From an uncultured Muribaculaceae bacterium (GTDB lineage Bacteria > Bacteroidota > Bacteroidia > Bacteroidales > Muribaculaceae), in NCBI GenBank assembly GCA_910578035.1, contig CAJTOB010000007.1:1-64000 (forward strand): 64,000 bases of DNA. Reading direction: 5' to 3'. This document shows positions 28,194-37,281 of the stretch, piece by piece. Position numbers and translations under genes: made by a program. The notes beneath the pieces are model-generated. The model had not been told where the DNA came from and did not search any database. It saw only the letters and a list, made by a program, of their open reading frames with translations. Each line of letters opens with the position of its first letter. Position 1 is the first letter of the stretch.

Positions 28194-30626
28194 ATGACTA
28201 AAAAAGTATTTCTCCTTTTCGTCGCGGCAATAGCGGCCATACTGTTGCCCCTGTCTCTTTCGGCTGCAACCGACATGTCGGGGCGATGGTCGGTATATCC
28301 TACCATCGGCTATGACGTCACCAAAGTGACCGAAGGCAACGGACGCATGTATGCCGTGAGCAACGGCAAACTATATTCTCGCGACGCCGAAACAGACGAA
28401 GTATATATCTACTCTACATCAAACAAGCTGTCTGACATCGGAATAAAAGATATTTTCTATAACAAGGACAGCAAATATCTTCTTGTATGCTATGACAACG
28501 GAAACATCGATATGCTTTTTGACGACGGCCGAGTAGCCAATCTCCCCGAAATCAAAGATGCAGTCATTTCCAGCGGACATGGCATAAACGACGTTTATTT
28601 CGCCGACGGACGCATATACATCGCCACCGAGTTCGGACTCGCTGTCTACGACGAGAAAAAACAGGAAATAGTAGATTCCGGAATCTACAACATCAGCGCC
28701 GACCACCTCCTGCCAATGGGCGACTATCTGCTGCTGATAACGGGCGATTATGCCTATTCTTCGCCCAAAAACATGCGCCATCACTCATTCGACAGTTTCA
28801 CAAAGATTGTCGGACTGTGGAGTTCGGCCATGCAGCCTCTGTCTGACAACACTATCATATACAATCACCCCAACGGGCTCCACAAGGTGGTGTTCGACTT
28901 CGGCGAAAATACATTTACCCGCAATACTTATAACATCAAAATATCAGATGATATAATACAGCGGCTGGAAGACGGCTCTGTCTTCGCTTATAATGCCGAC
29001 AAAGCCTATATAATAAGCGATGCCGGCATTCGCGAAACTATCGATATACCTGAGGCCTTGAAAAACACTAAGAAATTCTCGGCCAGAGGCCTGTCGTCGG
29101 TATGGGCCGCAGATATCGACGGTGTAGCGCAATATGACATTTCAGGCACTACCCCGACGGTACTGATGCAGCCATTCCGCCCCGAAGCCCTCACCGTCCA
29201 CGAGGCCTGGGGCGCTACATGGAGCAACGACGGCGAGCGCCTCTACATTGTCCGCCGCACACCGTCGCAGTTCTTCGACGATGTGGATACCGATAATTCC
29301 GACGGCATACAGTCGGTAAATATATTTTATCCTGCTACCGGGCAAATCAAAGATGTGACCGTGCCGCGATTCGACCCATCGGCACTATTGCCGTCCATGT
29401 CCGATGTGCAGAAAAGAACCGGCTGGCCGGGCATTGTCGGCGGTCCAAGCCGTGTAGTCGAAGACCCGGACAAGCCTGAAACCTGGTATCAGGCATTCAA
29501 CTACGCACCATTCTTTGCATTTCAAGGCAATGAGGTGCTCGGCAGTTTCAACAACACAAACTGCTATAATGGCACCAACAGGCCTCGAGGCTACAGTGTA
29601 TCGATAGACCCTGCCGGCAACCTCTGGCTCGGCATCGGCCACAAGCAGGCTTACGATGCCACTTTCCTGGTTCTTCCGGCCGACAAACGCCGCGGCGATA
29701 TAGCCAAAATCAGCAAATCGGACTTCATTCCTGTCGACATACCGGATTTCTCCGGCACACGAGAGCTGTCGCCTCTTTTCTGCAAACGCTCCAACTATAT
29801 TTTCGTAACTGTCGGCGCCTGGACTAATTCTATCGCCGTAATCGACACAAAAGGTACTCCTTCCGATTTCAGCGACGACACCTATATGGTACACAATATG
29901 TTCTACGACACAGAAGGCCATTCGCTCGATGTGAAGCGCCTGCCTTTCCCTGTCGAAGACCATAACGGCCAAGTATGGTTCTGCTCGGACATAGGCCCCC
30001 TCGTCCTGACGCGCCCGGCGACTGCAATGACATCGGAGCTTGCTTTCCGCCGTCCGATAGTACCGCGAAACGACGGCACACAGTTCGGCGACTACCTCCT
30101 CGACGGCGTCAAAGTATTATCTATCGCAGTAGACCCGTCGAACCGAAAATGGATTACAACCAACAACGACGGAGTATATCTTGTAAGCGAGGACGGCACC
30201 GAGATTCTACGCCATTTCACATCGTCGAACTCACCGTTGAACTCGAATACGGTCTACTTCGCCGCATGCCATCCGCTCAGTAACAAAGTATTTTTCGGAA
30301 CAGCCGACGGCCTCTACTCTTTCGACAGCGACTCGTCGCCCGCCGCCGAAGACTACTCCGATGTATACGCATACCCAAACCCTGTGCGACCGGACTACAC
30401 CGGCTGGATTACCATAGCCGGCCTCAAAGACAATTCGCTTGTCAAAATAGCCGACATTGCCGGAAATGTCTTCTTCCAGGGCCGCTCGGAAGGCGGCATG
30501 ATCAGCTGGGATGGCTGCAACAGTGCCGGCGAGCGTGTACGCACAGGCGTCTACTTCGTCTTTGCTTCCGAGAACAACGACGGCGGTTCTTCAGGCGCCG
30601 TTGCCAAAATAATGGTTGTGAACTAA
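28194..30626 (+). CDS. porZ: Type IX secretion system protein PorZ
   Basis: An 810-residue exported protein with a signal peptide (about residues 1-25). Repeated beta-propeller blades follow (segments such as GKLYSRD, GRIYIATEFGLAVYD and NDGVYLVSEDGT), then a C-terminal domain with YAYPNPVRPDYTGWITIAGL, VKIADIAG and ISWDGCNSAGERVRTGVYFVFAS, which matches PorZ closely. In Porphyromonas, PorZ is part of the surface attachment complex with PorU, PorV and PorQ and delivers A-LPS to the PorU sortase. porU and porV are elsewhere in this window. The start is six bases after rdgB. Confidence 0.87.
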   Translation: MTKKVFLLFVAAIAAILLPLSLSAATDMSGRWSVYPTIGYDVTKVTEGNGRMYAVSNGKLYSRDAETDEVYIYSTSNKLSDIGIKDIFYNKDSKYLLVCYDNGNIDMLFDDGRVANLPEIKDAVISSGHGINDVYFADGRIYIATEFGLAVYDEKKQEIVDSGIYNISADHLLPMGDYLLLITGDYAYSSPKNMRHHSFDSFTKIVGLWSSAMQPLSDNTIIYNHPNGLHKVVFDFGENTFTRNTYNIKISDDIIQRLEDGSVFAYNADKAYIISDAGIRETIDIPEALKNTKKFSARGLSSVWAADIDGVAQYDISGTTPTVLMQPFRPEALTVHEAWGATWSNDGERLYIVRRTPSQFFDDVDTDNSDGIQSVNIFYPATGQIKDVTVPRFDPSALLPSMSDVQKRTGWPGIVGGPSRVVEDPDKPETWYQAFNYAPFFAFQGNEVLGSFNNTNCYNGTNRPRGYSVSIDPAGNLWLGIGHKQAYDATFLVLPADKRRGDIAKISKSDFIPVDIPDFSGTRELSPLFCKRSNYIFVTVGAWTNSIAVIDTKGTPSDFSDDTYMVHNMFYDTEGHSLDVKRLPFPVEDHNGQVWFCSDIGPLVLTRPATAMTSELAFRRPIVPRNDGTQFGDYLLDGVKVLSIAVDPSNRKWITTNNDGVYLVSEDGTEILRHFTSSNSPLNSNTVYFAACHPLSNKVFFGTADGLYSFDSDSSPAAEDYSDVYAYPNPVRPDYTGWITIAGLKDNSLVKIADIAGNVFFQGRSEGGMISWDGCNSAGERVRTGVYFVFASENNDGGSSGAVAKIMVVN

Positions 30627-30676
30627 ACCTCTAAAACCAAAACACCGTTTTTCCTGTCAAGGAAACAGCATATCAT

Positions 30677-31207
30677 ATGAATCACTCTACATTGCGCTAC
30701 TCAGACGAGCGTGACAAAATATACGGACTTGCCGGCATGGCTATAACTCTGGTGGCCCTCGACGGCGAAAAATATCTTTGCGAAATAAGTCTTGACGCAC
30801 CTGCGGGCGAAAGCATTGTCATGAGCCACGACTACGGCTTCAAGGGCAACCCGCGAATGTCGGCACGCATAGTATGGGAACAGACTCTCGCCGACCTCCG
30901 CATGACAACATCGATGACTCTGGGCAATATCATATGCCGCCGCTACGTGCTCGGACACCGTGGTGTGGGCGACGACGACATACAGCCTGTCCGCGATGCC
31001 GTCCGCGCCGAAGGCCTCGACCACTGCGGCCTCGACAACGACGAGTCCGACCGCCTTTTCGACGGCTGCCTCAGCTATGTGCAGCGGGTATTCCGTCATC
31101 CGGGCGTCCAGGAAGTTGCTCACAATTTCGCCGGCCACATCGGCCGCCGACGCAATCTTTCCGGCGCTGAAGCTATCGAAATACTTAGTTCTTTGGGCTT
31201 ATCATAA
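30677..31207 (+). CDS. Conserved-looking protein of unknown function
   Basis: A 176-residue soluble protein with no signal peptide or membrane helix. The N-terminal half is beta-like (ITLVALDGEKYLCEISLD). The C-terminal half is helical and Arg/Asp-rich, with DDDIQPVRDAVRAEGLDHCGLDNDESDRLF. I do not recognise the family. It starts 50 bases after porZ in the same direction and precedes panB, so it could be part of either unit. Base composition matches the neighbours. Confidence 0.65.
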   Translation: MNHSTLRYSDERDKIYGLAGMAITLVALDGEKYLCEISLDAPAGESIVMSHDYGFKGNPRMSARIVWEQTLADLRMTTSMTLGNIICRRYVLGHRGVGDDDIQPVRDAVRAEGLDHCGLDNDESDRLFDGCLSYVQRVFRHPGVQEVAHNFAGHIGRRRNLSGAEAIEILSSLGLS

Positions 31208-31237
31208 GGCCTTCTTAATTAATTATCAATTAATAAA

Positions 31238-32059
31238 ATGTCAACCAACACTGTAGACGATAAGCGCAAGGTGACGACCTCGCGTCTTATCGAGATGAAG
31301 CAGCGCGGCGAAAAAATCGCCATGCTTACGGCTTACGACTACTCGATGGCCAAACTCATCGATGAAGCCGGCATGGACGTTATTCTGGTAGGCGACTCCG
31401 CCTCGAACGTCATGGCCGGCAACATCACCACTCTCCCGATAACTCTCGACCAGATGATATACCACGCCAAAAGCGTGATTAAAGGCACAAAACGCGCCCT
31501 TGTTGTATGCGACATGCCCTTCGGCACATATCAGGGCAATTCGAAAGAAGCACTCGCCTCTGCAATCCGCATCATGAAGGAGAGCCACGCAGAAGCCGTG
31601 AAGATGGAAGGCGGTTCTGAAATCCGCGAGTCTATCGAACGCATTCTGTGCGCAGGTATTCCTGTGATGGGTCATCTTGGTCTGACCCCTCAGTCCATCA
31701 ACAAATTCGGCACATATGCAGTGCGCGCCAAAGAAGAGCGTGAAGCCGAAAAACTCATTGCCGACGCTCATCTTCTCGAAGAAATCGGCTGCTTTGCGCT
31801 GGTGCTTGAGAAGATTCCGGCAAAACTTGCCGAACGCGTGGCTTCCGAGCTCACCATTCCCGTAATCGGCATCGGCGCCGGCGGTGGTGTCGACGGCCAA
31901 GTGCTTGTAATGCACGATATGCTTGGCATCAACCAGGGTTTTTCGCCTAAATTCCTGCGCCGATACGCCGACCTCTCCACCATTATCAATCAGGCTGTCG
32001 GAAGATACATAGACGACGTGAAGACTTCCGACTTCCCGAACGCCTCCGAACAATATTGA
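31238..32059 (+). CDS. panB: 3-methyl-2-oxobutanoate hydroxymethyltransferase
   Basis: A 273-residue TIM-barrel enzyme forming ketopantoate from 2-oxoisovalerate and methylene-tetrahydrofolate, the first committed step of pantothenate synthesis. Seen motifs: MLTAYDYSMAKLIDEAGMDVILVGDS (metal-binding Asp), the GTY-x-GN region after CDMPF, VKMEGG, VMGHLGLTPQS, and IGIGAGGGVDGQVLVMHDMLG. Length is typical. Its stop overlaps the start of the comF-like gene. Confidence 0.96.
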   Translation: MSTNTVDDKRKVTTSRLIEMKQRGEKIAMLTAYDYSMAKLIDEAGMDVILVGDSASNVMAGNITTLPITLDQMIYHAKSVIKGTKRALVVCDMPFGTYQGNSKEALASAIRIMKESHAEAVKMEGGSEIRESIERILCAGIPVMGHLGLTPQSINKFGTYAVRAKEEREAEKLIADAHLLEEIGCFALVLEKIPAKLAERVASELTIPVIGIGAGGGVDGQVLVMHDMLGINQGFSPKFLRRYADLSTIINQAVGRYIDDVKTSDFPNASEQY

Positions 32060-32763
32060 TTTCAATCCGGCATATCACCGACGAATTATTGCACGTCTGC
32101 CTGCCGCGGCTCTGCCCGGCATGCAGACGTGCAATGCTTCATGGCGAAGAAGCGATGTGCACAGAATGTCTTATAACATTGCCGCGACTCAGCGGACACA
32201 CGGCCGACACAGGCATCGGCGAAGCGCTGTCAAACGGTCCGGCCCCTCCCGGTTTCTCAGCTGTATGGTTTCGCTATAAGCGCGACAGCCCCTTTGCAGA
32301 GCTTGTGAGAAGCGCCAAATATGGCAACCGCCCCCGCCAGGCCCGCATGCTCGGTCGGGCTTTCGCCCGAGAGCTGATAGCCGACTACCCGGCGGCGATA
32401 GAGAAGGTAGACGTTCTCATGCCGGTGCCGATGCACTGGTTCAAGCAGATTCGCCGCGGCTATAACCAGAGCCATGAAATTGCCGCAGGAATATCTGATA
32501 TCACAGGTATTCCCATAGGAGACAACCTCGTTGCCGTATCGCCACATGCCTCACAGACACACCGTTCGCGCCAGAAGCGTCTCACAAACGTACAGGGAAC
32601 GGTGGCATGCCGCCTCCCTGCCGAACTTCACGATCTTGATATATGCCTGGTCGACGACATCGTCACTACCGGCGCCACCCTCTCGGAGTGTGTGCTTGCC
32701 ATAGGGAGGGCCGGAGCCAGACCCGCCTCAATAGGCGCACTGGCGCTGGGAGCTCCTGAATGA
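32056..32763 (+). CDS. ComF family phosphoribosyltransferase-like protein
   Basis: A 235-residue protein with an N-terminal zinc-finger region (CPRLCPACRRA and MCTECL, four Cys near residues 16-36). A type I phosphoribosyltransferase domain follows, with the PRPP loop CLVDDIVTTGATLSE and RGYNQSHEIA, the ComF signature. ComF proteins aid DNA uptake in competent bacteria, but in Bacteroidota the role is unclear. The only good start is TTG at 32056, which overlaps the panB stop as TTGA. That suggests translational coupling at a low-efficiency start. Confidence 0.87.
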   Translation: MISIRHITDELLHVCLPRLCPACRRAMLHGEEAMCTECLITLPRLSGHTADTGIGEALSNGPAPPGFSAVWFRYKRDSPFAELVRSAKYGNRPRQARMLGRAFARELIADYPAAIEKVDVLMPVPMHWFKQIRRGYNQSHEIAAGISDITGIPIGDNLVAVSPHASQTHRSRQKRLTNVQGTVACRLPAELHDLDICLVDDIVTTGATLSECVLAIGRAGARPASIGALALGAPE

Positions 32764-32819
32764 TTTTGTTAAAATAACTTAAACAGCAGAGGCGAAAATA
32801 CAAATTTCAAAAATATCCT

Positions 32820-32827
32820 TATCTTTG
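32820..32827 (+). promoter_or_regulatory. -7 promoter box for a small transcript
   Basis: TATCTTTG in an AT-rich context, 57 bases after the comF-like stop; the predicted transcription start is near 32830. Confidence 0.5.
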
Positions 32828-32829
32828 CC

Positions 32830-32938
32830 TTTGCAAAATTTATAATGGAAAAATTGGTCGTTCCGACCAATTACATGCCACAATAAGTGAATCATAGGTT
32901 AGGATGCAATTGCCCGTGAGGGTCGTTGCATTTTTTTT
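32830..32938 (+). ncRNA. Candidate small RNA or leader with two hairpins
   Basis: About 109 bases bounded by a -7 box upstream and a strong terminator downstream. The first hairpin is a perfect nine-base stem (32852-32860 with 32864-32872) with a three-base loop. The same stretch can be read as a 13-codon ORF, MEKLVVPTNYMPQ (ATG at 32845, TAA ending at 32886), whose codons 4-9 form the hairpin. It could be a trans-acting sRNA or a peptide-coding transcript. The downstream lysozyme gene has its own promoter, so this is probably an independent unit. It matches no RNA family I recognise. Confidence 0.45.
32904..32938 (+). terminator. Intrinsic terminator of the small transcript
   Basis: ATGCAA (32904-32909) pairs with TTGCAT (32926-32931), with an inner CCC/GGG stem around a GTGA loop, followed by eight T residues. 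A textbook rho-independent terminator. Confidence 0.75.
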
Positions 32939-33008
32939 GACAGAGCCATAGAGTCGGTTTGAATTTATTATGAAATGTTTAAATGGCATTTCTCTCTAAA
33001 TTTTTCGC

Positions 33009-33016
33009 TATTTTTG
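33009..33016 (+). promoter_or_regulatory. -7 promoter box abutting the GH25 start codon
   Basis: TATTTTTG followed by CACT and then the ATG at 33021. The predicted transcription start lies within two bases of the start codon, implying a leaderless mRNA. Confidence 0.6.
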
Positions 33017-33020
33017 CACT

Positions 33021-33770
33021 ATGACCGATAAAATTGCCCGAAAAACAGCGATAGCCATAATTGCCGCCACCGGACTGCTGGTTGCGTGTATGGCTTCGTG
33101 GCGCGCTCTGCGCGCCAGAGAGCCTCATGCCGACATCGACCGTGAGCGCTATCCTGTGACGGGAGTAGACCTTTCGGCACACAACGGGGCTGTATGCTTC
33201 GACTCGCTTGCCGCCTCCGGCATCGATTTCGTATATCTGAAAGCAAGCGAAGGCACATCGTTCCGCGACAAGGCATTCCTGCGCAACTATGGAGCAGCCC
33301 GCAGAGCAGGCCTCGCCGTAGGTGTATACCATTTCTTCCGTTTCGACTGCGACGGCGCTCTCCAGAGCGTAAATTTCCTCAAAGCCATAGACAGCCTCAA
33401 ACCGGACCTGCCTCTGGCTATCGACGTCGAGGAATGGAGAAACGCTCCTGGCGAAACGACTGCCATAGTCCGCGAACGCCTCGGCATACTCGTAGCCCTG
33501 CTGCGGGCCCGCGGCCACAGGGTAATCATATATACAAACAAACAGGGCCATGCACGCTTCGTGCGCAACGGATTTGCCGCGCAAGACAGCCCCGATGTAT
33601 GGATATGCTCTTTCACCAACCCTCCGCTCGGACATGAGGCATGGCGGCTATGGCAGCACAGCCACATCGGCCGCGTGCCGGGCGTGCGAGGGCATGTAGA
33701 CCTCAATACATTCAACGGCAGCCGGGCCGAATGGGCCGCATGGCTCGATTCATGCCGCATGGGGCAATAA
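33021..33770 (+). CDS. Glycoside hydrolase family 25 lysozyme
   Basis: A 249-residue membrane-anchored or exported muramidase that cleaves the MurNAc-GlcNAc bond of peptidoglycan. A hydrophobic signal or anchor segment covers residues about 8-27. The GH25 barrel starts at VTGVDLSAHNG with the catalytic-site Asp, then IDFVYLKASEG, AGVYHFF-type GVYHFFRF, and the acidic LAIDVEEW motif (DxE). WQHSHIGRVPGV and VDLNTFNG close the domain. The start cannot be later, as the anchor begins at residue 8. It may remodel the cell's own wall or act on other bacteria. porU follows after 43 bases. Confidence 0.93.
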   Translation: MTDKIARKTAIAIIAATGLLVACMASWRALRAREPHADIDRERYPVTGVDLSAHNGAVCFDSLAASGIDFVYLKASEGTSFRDKAFLRNYGAARRAGLAVGVYHFFRFDCDGALQSVNFLKAIDSLKPDLPLAIDVEEWRNAPGETTAIVRERLGILVALLRARGHRVIIYTNKQGHARFVRNGFAAQDSPDVWICSFTNPPLGHEAWRLWQHSHIGRVPGVRGHVDLNTFNGSRAEWAAWLDSCRMGQ

Positions 33771-33813
33771 ATCGGCTCAGATTCCGTTGTTTATGTGGTA
33801 AAAAAGTGCAAAA

Positions 33814-36800
33814 ATGACCAATCGACATATATATACTCTCTTCTTTTTCTTGCTTGCGGCGATAAGCCTTATGAGAGCACCCGAAGCTGCGGCTCTTCCA
33901 TTGAGCCACTACGCAGACAACTCGGTGCTGGCTCAAGGCCGATGGATAAAGATACGCGTAGACAACGACGGTCTTTACCGCATACCGACTGCGACTCTTC
34001 GCTCCTGGGGCTTCACTGACCTTTCCAAAGTACGTGTATTCGGATATGGGGGCGCACGTATCTCCGATATCCTCTCAGAAACTGAATATACCGATGATTT
34101 GCCTGTTGCACCATGCGAAATGACCGACCGAGGACTCGTTTTCTACGGCGTCGGGGGCGGCTCATGGAAAACGGAACAGAATTACCGCCACTACGAGCAG
34201 AATCCTTACTCGTCATACGGCTATTATTTCGTCGGCGAACTTAGCGACAGCGAAAACGACGGCACGCTTCCGTCTACCGGCACAGCAAGCACCGACGGCG
34301 CTCCATCGAGGAGCGCGCAGGCTCTTCTCCATTATGAGAGGGAACTCACACTTGCCACCGACGCCGGTCCTCTTATGGTGGGCGAAGACTTCCGATATAC
34401 CCGCACACGCACCTTCAACATGGACTTTACCGACGCTGTCGAAGGCTCTACAGCGCGGCTCGAATGCTCGTTCATCGCCAGTCTCGGCTCTGTGGGCAGC
34501 CTTACTGTCAGCATAGACGACACCCGAATCGGTACAAGTTCGATAACTGCAAAACCGTCTGACGGCTATGTCCACGGCGTAGCGACCACCGCGCGCCATA
34601 CATTCACGTGCACACCCGGCCGCCACGCCGTCGGCATCAGTCTGGCCGCAGGGGGCACTGTCAACTTGGCGGCACTCAACTATATATCTGTATGCTACGA
34701 CAGACAACTGCGCCTCCCGGCTACAGGCTACCTTGCATTCTACAGCGCGGAATCGTCTCTGGCCCTTTCCGGAGCCCGCGAGAATCTGCGCATCTGGGAT
34801 ATCTCAAGCCCGACAGCTGCTTCGAAAATCAATTATGCCATATCAGACGGAGAGGCGCACTGGAGTGTCGACGGCAACCGCGACCGCAGTTATGTGGCAT
34901 GGTTGGCCGACGCCTCTCTTCCCGCCCCCGCAACAGTAGGAGCTGTAGCCTCGCAGAATCTTCACTCAGAAGAGGGCGCCGAAATGATTATAATATGTCC
35001 GCAGGAATACAGCTCGGAAGCCTCGCGCCTGGCCGATTTTCACAGAACCGGGGCTGAGCCGCTATCAGTCAAGATTGTAGACCCCCTGAAAATATACAAC
35101 GAATTCTCTTCCGGCGCCGCTGATATCTCAGGCTTGCGAAAATACCTCAAGATGCTCTACGACCGCGGGCTTGCAGGAAACGGTCCGGCTCTCCGCTATG
35201 TAATCCTCATGGCCCGCACCACCCTCGACAACAGAGGCATATCAGCCGAGGCTCCGTCCTACCCCACTCTGCCGGCATGGATGCCGTCGGCGATTTCGGC
35301 CTCGATGTCGGACAACGCGGGCTTCTGTTCCGACGACTTCGTTGCCATGCTCGGCGACGGAAGCGGCGCCGACATGCGCCGCGACAAACTATCGGTGGCT
35401 CTGGGTCGCATTCCTGTCACGTCTGCGTCGGAAGCTTCGTCGATAGTCGACAAAATGCTGCAATATGCCGCAGGCTCGCGCAAGACAGCATGGAAACAAC
35501 GTTTCCTCTTCATAGCCGACGACGGCGATGCCGGCGAACATCTGCGCCAGTCCGAAAAGATGATTTCAGAATTCGAGCACGCCGACAGACAGCAGCATCT
35601 TGTGCGCAAGGTATATGTAGACAACTACGAACTACAGGGCAACGTGGCCTTGGCCGCACGCGAGAACATGTACCGCCACCTCGACGAAGGCGTTGTATGG
35701 TGGAACTATATCGGACACGCCAACGAGACAAGCTGGACCGGAGAGGGCCTGCTCACATATACCGACATCAACAATATGTATCTGCGCCACTGGCCGTTTA
35801 TCTATGCCGCCACATGCGACTTCCTAAGATTCGACGCAAGTGCGGTCAGCGGTGCCGAATTGCTTTTCAAAGAGCGCTACGGAGGTGCGATAGGTGTCAT
35901 CAGTGCCATCAGGCCTGTGTATATCGCACTGAGCAAATATTTCTCAAACGCCGTAGGACGCGCATTGACCGTGCGTGATGAAAAAGGACAGCTACTCGCG
36001 CCGGGCGACATATACATGCGCGCCAAAAACGACATACGCAACGATGAGGAAAAAGAGCCGACTCCGCGCGCCGACGACAACCGCCTGCGATACGTATTCA
36101 TCGGCGACCCGGCGCTGAAACTTGCCACACCCTCCAATATAGTCCGCATCGACAACATAAAGGGCCTTTCGCCTCTGGGGCCGGACCAGATTATACTCTC
36201 CGCCTTCGAAAAAGCCACAATCGAAGGCAGCATCACAGACCCGCAGGGGAATGTCCTCTCAGGATTCAACGGCATAATGCTCATAGAGATATTCGATGCC
36301 GAACGCTCGTTCACGACAATAGGCCGCGGCGAAAACGGCAAGGAGGAGACATTCGAGGACTATGGCGAACGTGTGTACTGCGGCTCCACGAAGGTTTCCG
36401 GAGGACGCTTCTCTATAGAAGTCGCCATGCCGGGTGAACTGTCTCAGAATTTCAGACCGGCCACGATGTCGCTCTTCGCATATGCCACCGACAGCAACGA
36501 CGAGGCCATAGGCCTGAACCGCGACTTCTATGTCTACGGTTTCGACGAAACCGCCGCACCCGACCAGACAGCTCCTAAAATAGACTCGATGGTGTTAAAC
36601 CACAGCACATTTCGCAACGGCGACACCGTCAACGACTCTCCCATGCTGATAGCCACCGTAAGCGACGATACGGGCATAAATGTGTCTACCGCCGGGGTCG
36701 GCCGCCAGATGACCGCCATCATCGACAGCAACAAAACATATTCCGATCTGTCTTACTACTATACTCCGTCTTCAGACGGCTCTCCGTCGGGAGTCATAAA

Positions 36801-37227
36801 CTATCCTTTCGAAGGGCTCGATACAGGCGCCCACACTCTCAAACTGCGCGTATGGGATACGGCCGGCAACTCGACTACTTCTGAAATAGAATTTTTTGTA
36901 GGAGAGTCGGTTGCGCCGAAAATCTACGAAGTATATTCCGACGCCAATCCGGCCTTCGACAAAGCCAATTTCTATCTGCGTCACGACCAGCCCGAAGTAA
37001 TGGCAAGCGTAGAAGTGAGCGTATATAATCTTCTTGGCCGCAAACTATGGAGCAGCTCTGTAACAGGCCGCAGCGACATGTTCCTCACCATACCGGTGAC
37101 ATGGAATCTGTGCGACGAATCAGGACGCCGCGTCAGCCGAGGCATCTATATCTACCGCGCCACAATCACCACCGACGGCCAGACTTACCAGACCGCCTCG
37201 CAGCGCATAGCAGTCGCTGCACCATAA
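33814..37227 (+). CDS. porU: Type IX secretion system sortase PorU (C25 peptidase)
   Basis: A 1137-residue exported gingipain-fold cysteine peptidase that removes the C-terminal signal of T9SS cargo and attaches A-LPS or another anchor. The signal peptide is about residues 1-27. An N-terminal beta domain (GRWIKIRVDNDGLYRI, VRVFGYGG) precedes the C25 domain. Catalytic His635 is in NYIGHANETSW and Cys668 in ATCDFLRFD; the 33-residue spacing equals that of Porphyromonas PorU (His657, Cys690). YVFIGDPALKLA follows. Ig-like domains and a C-terminal domain (YNLLGRKLW, GIYIYRA) end the protein. A second C25 protein is at 55959-59246. Confidence 0.9.
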   Translation: MTNRHIYTLFFFLLAAISLMRAPEAAALPLSHYADNSVLAQGRWIKIRVDNDGLYRIPTATLRSWGFTDLSKVRVFGYGGARISDILSETEYTDDLPVAPCEMTDRGLVFYGVGGGSWKTEQNYRHYEQNPYSSYGYYFVGELSDSENDGTLPSTGTASTDGAPSRSAQALLHYERELTLATDAGPLMVGEDFRYTRTRTFNMDFTDAVEGSTARLECSFIASLGSVGSLTVSIDDTRIGTSSITAKPSDGYVHGVATTARHTFTCTPGRHAVGISLAAGGTVNLAALNYISVCYDRQLRLPATGYLAFYSAESSLALSGARENLRIWDISSPTAASKINYAISDGEAHWSVDGNRDRSYVAWLADASLPAPATVGAVASQNLHSEEGAEMIIICPQEYSSEASRLADFHRTGAEPLSVKIVDPLKIYNEFSSGAADISGLRKYLKMLYDRGLAGNGPALRYVILMARTTLDNRGISAEAPSYPTLPAWMPSAISASMSDNAGFCSDDFVAMLGDGSGADMRRDKLSVALGRIPVTSASEASSIVDKMLQYAAGSRKTAWKQRFLFIADDGDAGEHLRQSEKMISEFEHADRQQHLVRKVYVDNYELQGNVALAARENMYRHLDEGVVWWNYIGHANETSWTGEGLLTYTDINNMYLRHWPFIYAATCDFLRFDASAVSGAELLFKERYGGAIGVISAIRPVYIALSKYFSNAVGRALTVRDEKGQLLAPGDIYMRAKNDIRNDEEKEPTPRADDNRLRYVFIGDPALKLATPSNIVRIDNIKGLSPLGPDQIILSAFEKATIEGSITDPQGNVLSGFNGIMLIEIFDAERSFTTIGRGENGKEETFEDYGERVYCGSTKVSGGRFSIEVAMPGELSQNFRPATMSLFAYATDSNDEAIGLNRDFYVYGFDETAAPDQTAPKIDSMVLNHSTFRNGDTVNDSPMLIATVSDDTGINVSTAGVGRQMTAIIDSNKTYSDLSYYYTPSSDGSPSGVINYPFEGLDTGAHTLKLRVWDTAGNSTTSEIEFFVGESVAPKIYEVYSDANPAFDKANFYLRHDQPEVMASVEVSVYNLLGRKLWSSSVTGRSDMFLTIPVTWNLCDESGRRVSRGIYIYRATITTDGQTYQTASQRIAVAAP

Positions 37228-37231
37228 AAAA

Positions 37232-37259
37232 ACCGTTACGGCAATACTGCTGTAACGGT
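37232..37259 (-). terminator. Terminator of the COG0523 GTPase gene
   Basis: An eight-base perfect stem (37232-37239 with 37252-37259). On the minus strand it is followed by seven T residues, so it terminates the GTPase transcript. It may also stop porU transcription from the other side, since it begins five bases after the porU stop. Confidence 0.65.
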
Positions 37260-37281
37260 CGGTACGTTCGGTCCGGGAGTA

